Assembly: GCF_002850745.1 (NCBI RefSeq) | Contig: NZ_KZ559483.1 | Span: forward strand, 1 to 64,000 | Length of the DNA: 64,000 bases | Direction: 5' to 3' | From: Nonomuraea indica | GTDB lineage: Bacteria; Actinomycetota; Actinomycetes; Streptosporangiales; Streptosporangiaceae | Shown here: in pieces, positions 61,421 to 64,000 of the stretch | Position numbering within the stretch: position 1 is the stretch's first letter | How the letters are laid out: every line of letters starts with the position of its first letter | Position numbers and translations under genes: made by a program | The notes under the pieces: generated by a model | What the model was told of the DNA's origin: nothing | Seen by the model: the letters and a program-made list of their open reading frames with translations, nothing else | Database searches by the model: none

Positions 61421-62089
61421 TCAGCCGGCAAGGAACGGATACCGGGCTGCCGCGAGATCGTCGGCGAGGTCCTCGACTGCAAGATCAGCATTGAGCGCGG
61501 TGACGACCGCCTGCGTCAGTGGACGGAGGGCATAGACGTGTCGCAGCGCATCGAGATCCACGGGCACCTCGTAGTAGTCCTCCGCGAACCGTTGGAACGC
61601 CTCCGGAGACCGATCGACGAGTCGCTCGAACAGGTACAACGCCCCATCGGGATCGTTCACGCCGTCCGGGTAGTCGATCTCACCCACTCGCCAACGACCA
61701 TCGCCGACCTCACGCCACAGGCAGGCGGTCACGACCGGCATTCCGTCCTCGTCGCAGAACGCCGGCTCCTCCACACCATGGCGGAAGACCTTGGGGACGG
61801 AGTCGAGCACCCCCGGCCACGGCCCGTCGTTGCCGTACGGACTCATCACTGACTCGTGGGCGAAGCCCCGGATGTACGTACCCGCCCCGGAGAAGACGAT
61901 GGAGTATTCGTCTCCCGAGCCGTTGCGCATCGAGGCCATCTCCTCTCCAGTGCTCCAGCCCGCGTCGAAGGAGTGGTAGCGGCTGAACCATTCGGGGCTC
62001 ATGATGGCCTCCAGTACCGCCATGGACCGGCACAGATCGCGCAGCATCGGGATATCAGGCAGTAGCCGGGCCACCTCGAAAGCAGTCAT
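61421..62089 (-). CDS. Conserved actinobacterial protein of unknown function
   Basis: The protein is 222 aa from the ATG at 62089. It reads MTAFEVARLLPDIPMLRDLC with a Trp/Tyr-rich middle (EWFSRYHSFDAGW, ASMRNGSGDEYSIVFSGAG, GFAHESVMSPYG) and an acidic C-terminus. It resembles a widespread uncharacterised Streptomyces family, which I recall from accessory regions. An immunity or antitoxin role is possible, because it lies close to a toxin-like gene, but is unproven. In-frame ATGs at 62098 and 62119 are alternatives. Confidence 0.65.
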   Translation of the reverse strand: MTAFEVARLLPDIPMLRDLCRSMAVLEAIMSPEWFSRYHSFDAGWSTGEEMASMRNGSGDEYSIVFSGAGTYIRGFAHESVMSPYGNDGPWPGVLDSVPKVFRHGVEEPAFCDEDGMPVVTACLWREVGDGRWRVGEIDYPDGVNDPDGALYLFERLVDRSPEAFQRFAEDYYEVPVDLDALRHVYALRPLTQAVVTALNADLAVEDLADDLAAARYPFLAG

Positions 62090-62297
62090 GAGCCTCATCC
62101 AAGCGAATGCCAGCGACATCCCCGCATCGTCTTCAGCCAAGAGCAGCAGGGGTGCCCTCGTAGCACTGGGTGGTCTCCGATGCCCTGGCACCGGCCTGCG
62201 AAATCCTGTCGATCAGGGCATTGCCACCGGTTACTGTTGCGGCTGGCTCTCGTCACTTCTCGCTGTTCTCGCCGTCCCACAGGACAGGAGATCACTC

Positions 62298-62672
62298 ATG
62301 GCGATCCCTAAGAAGGGCTCGCGGTTCATCACCGTCGACGGCACCCTGTTTCGCTGGCGTGTCCGTCGTAAGCCCACGTATTGCCAGGGGAACAGCTGGG
62401 GTCCGATGACCTTCGCGGCGGAACTGGCCGACGCGTCTGGTCGCGTCCTCCTGGTATCGCTTTCCTGCTCACGGCCCGACGCGTGGTGGGGAGAGCGGAC
62501 GATGGCCGTACGGCCGGCGCTCGTGACGGCGACCATACGGACGGCGCTCAGTCGCGGCTGGGATCCGCAGCAAGCAGGCAACGCCTTCGAACTTGCACTC
62601 ACCGATGGGGACCTGACCGAGTTGATGGCCGGCCAACCGCCTGCCTACGACGTCCCTTTCATGCGGAGATGA
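62298..62672 (+). CDS. Conserved small protein of unknown function
   Basis: This 124-aa protein begins MAIPKKGSRFITVDGTLFRW and continues RVRRKPTYCQG, with AVRPALVTATIRTALSRGWD near the middle. It belongs to a common actinobacterial family of unknown role, with beta strands followed by helices. GGAG lies 8 nt before the ATG. It is divergent from the 222-aa gene in this accessory stretch. Confidence 0.7.
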   Translation: MAIPKKGSRFITVDGTLFRWRVRRKPTYCQGNSWGPMTFAAELADASGRVLLVSLSCSRPDAWWGERTMAVRPALVTATIRTALSRGWDPQQAGNAFELALTDGDLTELMAGQPPAYDVPFMRR

Positions 62673-63064
62673 CTCCCCGCGGCCAGCACGACCGTCCGTT
62701 CTCAGGCGGAGCGATCGTTCTGGTCGGGTGGCGGGCGCCGTGGCCAGAGAGGGTGGACGGTGGCCGAGGTGAGCCCGCGTGTGGGGACGCGGGCGTGCCC
62801 GAGGCTGGACCAACGTGAACTGCGAGACATCCGATACCACGCGAGATACCTTCGACAAGCCGCTGCACGTCGCGGCACAGACTCCCGCTCAGCTGGGCAC
62901 CAGAAAACCGACAGATCATCCAGCCGGAGTGTCACCCACCCCCCGGCCGGATCTGCCGCACGGGTTCTGAGACCTGACACTGGTGATCATCGCTTGGCGG
63001 GGTCTCATGACGTGCGCATCGTGCTCAGGACATGCGTGATCATCCAGTTGGTGCGTTACTCAGC
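62673..63064. other. Gap with short repeats
   Basis: I see no gene. TGAGACC (62968-62974) and GGTCTCA (63001-63007) are inverted, and GTGATCATC occurs twice (62983-62991 and 63036-63044). They may be traces of an insertion element but are too short to prove it. Confidence 0.4.
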
Positions 63065-63607
63065 TCAGTGGGAAGCCCTGCCAGAGCCGCCTGCGAGGCC
63101 CGGCACGGCTCGTTCCAACTCGACCAGGGCCAGTGGGGGGCCGTCGCCGAAGTCGTGGTCGTGGGTCCTGCCGGTCTCGGCGAAGCCGTTCTTGGCGTAG
63201 AAGCGGCGCGCTTGGGCGGAGTCCCGGAGCGTCCACAGATGCACGTCGTCGTATCCGGCGTCTCGCATCCGGTCCAACACGGCCGCCAGCAGGACCATCG
63301 AGATGCCGCTGCCCCAGACGTCCGGATGGGCGAAGAAGGTGTGGATCTCCGCCAGGCCGGGGCGGGAAGTGGAGGTGCCGAACCGGGCGAAGGCCCCCGG
63401 CCGCTCGTTCAAGTGCGCCAGCAGGATCCCCTCCCCGCCCTCGGCCAGAGTGCCGTGCCACTTGGTGCGCCGTTCCTCGATACCGGCCGCGGCGACCTTC
63501 GGCGTGCAGAACGGGCCGTGGGAGACACCCCAGGACGGGGCGTGGATCTCACCGAGGATGTCCCCGTCACCGGGTTCCGCGGGACGGACGGTGATCACAT
63601 CAGGCAT
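63065..63607 (-). CDS. GNAT-family acetyltransferase
   Basis: This 180-aa GNAT protein has IHTFFAHPDVWGSGISMVLLAAVLDRM, the acetyl-CoA-binding strand and helix with a VWGSGIS pyrophosphate loop, and RRFYAKNGFAETGRTH near the C-terminus. The acceptor is unknown. The ATG at 63607 is chosen over a frame that begins at 63664, because the conserved ITVRPAEPGDGDILGEI strand follows it. Confidence 0.82.
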   Translation of the reverse strand: MPDVITVRPAEPGDGDILGEIHAPSWGVSHGPFCTPKVAAAGIEERRTKWHGTLAEGGEGILLAHLNERPGAFARFGTSTSRPGLAEIHTFFAHPDVWGSGISMVLLAAVLDRMRDAGYDDVHLWTLRDSAQARRFYAKNGFAETGRTHDHDFGDGPPLALVELERAVPGLAGGSGRASH

Positions 63608-63918
63608 GGGATCGACACTACAAGCAGGGTCTACGCGTTCTCGCTCCGGACAGCGATTAGGCATGATTCACACGACCGGGATCGAGGAGTTGCAACGAAC
63701 GTGCCGGATCCTCGCCGTCCTGATCTGTCCCGCACCCGAGGATCACAAAGCCGTTCAGGACGCCGCTCTCCTCCCTTTGGCAAAAGAGGGGATGCTGGAG
63801 ATCAGCAGGAGCGGCTTGAGCAGCACTTCCCTGCAAGAGTGGGTTCACCCGTCTCAGAGAGGGCCTCGGCGGCACCTGAGCAGGCTGCCGGCTTCCGCGT
63901 CCGTGACCGAACCGATCG

Positions 63919-64000
63919 TCAAGCGTTTCTCCACGCGTCGGTGACGCAGGGCTCCTCGAAGTGCCACCAGCCGTCCATTTGACCGCGCGTCAGCAGCGTC
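63919..64000 (-). CDS. Possible C-terminus of a gene running out of the window
   Basis: The minus-strand frame is open to the window edge and reads TRGQMDGWWHFEEPCVTDAW then RNA and a TGA stop. The Trp-rich, non-random composition looks coding, but only 26 codons are visible. Confidence 0.35.
   Translation of the reverse strand, partial: TLLTRGQMDGWWHFEEPCVTDAWRNA

Noticed and set aside
62968..63007. Inverted 7-bp repeat as an insertion-sequence end
   Set aside because: Too short and not followed by a transposase; mentioned only as a trace.
63663..63944. Plus-strand frame after the GNAT gene (IEELQRTCRILAVLICPAPED)
   Set aside because: It might be a gene fragment, but it has no ribosome site and turns into low-complexity sequence, so I did not call it.

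Overview
The window is GC-rich (about 70 %) DNA with strong G/C bias at third codon positions, frequent GTG and TTG starts, and many -10 boxes lying 6-8 nt before the start codon (leaderless genes). Two conservons (sensor kinase, roadblock, DUF742, GTPase), a mycothiol-type DinB protein and many TetR/MarR regulators point to a filamentous actinomycete. The Streptosporangiaceae (for example Nonomuraea) are my best guess; this rests on gene content, not on a search. No tRNA, rRNA, CRISPR array or intact transposon was seen.

Layout. 0.3-5 kb: rhodanese-like protein, EamA exporter, TetR plus small membrane protein, aromatic/histidinol-phosphate aminotransferase, NrtR-type Nudix regulator. 5.1-14.4 kb: a surface-polysaccharide locus with UDP-GlcNAc 2-epimerase (wecB), UDP-ManNAc dehydrogenase (wecC), three glycosyltransferases and a secreted DUF4434-like protein. 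It is arranged as two divergent units and probably makes and uses UDP-ManNAcA. 14.5-18.5 kb: lipoprotein, Tat-exported FAD oxidoreductase, an 18-bp tandem repeat and an SDR. 18.5-24.8 kb: a complete conservon (A-B-C-D) facing a reduced one (A-C only), separated by a hairpin that contains both stop codons.

24.9-37.2 kb: metabolic and regulatory genes, including DUF998 protein, xylulokinase, MarR/VOC pair, CGNR regulator/alpha-beta hydrolase pair, APC permease, secreted proteins, several very small genes, and a LuxR response-regulator remnant. 36.6-40.9 kb: TetR, two palindromic operators, a two-gene ABC exporter and a NarL-type two-component system. 40.9-52.7 kb: DUF6745-like pair, TPP riboswitch with thiC, cholesterol oxidase with two upstream redox genes, YceI, DinB/AraC pair, vanadium haloperoxidase, and a HTH-TM-ricin protein.

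52.7-64 kb looks like accessory DNA, with lower GC in places and an IS5-type transposase remnant. It holds a standalone TOPRIM protein, a protein that joins a type VII polymorphic-toxin-like N-terminus to a phosphoglycosyl-transferase C-terminus, a beta-lactamase-fold hydrolase, a membrane NACHT ATPase, an MDR oxidoreductase/TetR pair, two conserved unknowns and a GNAT enzyme. The toxin-like fusion and the neighbouring NACHT ATPase are the most unusual content. Functions given are family-level readings of the translated sequences; no database search was possible.
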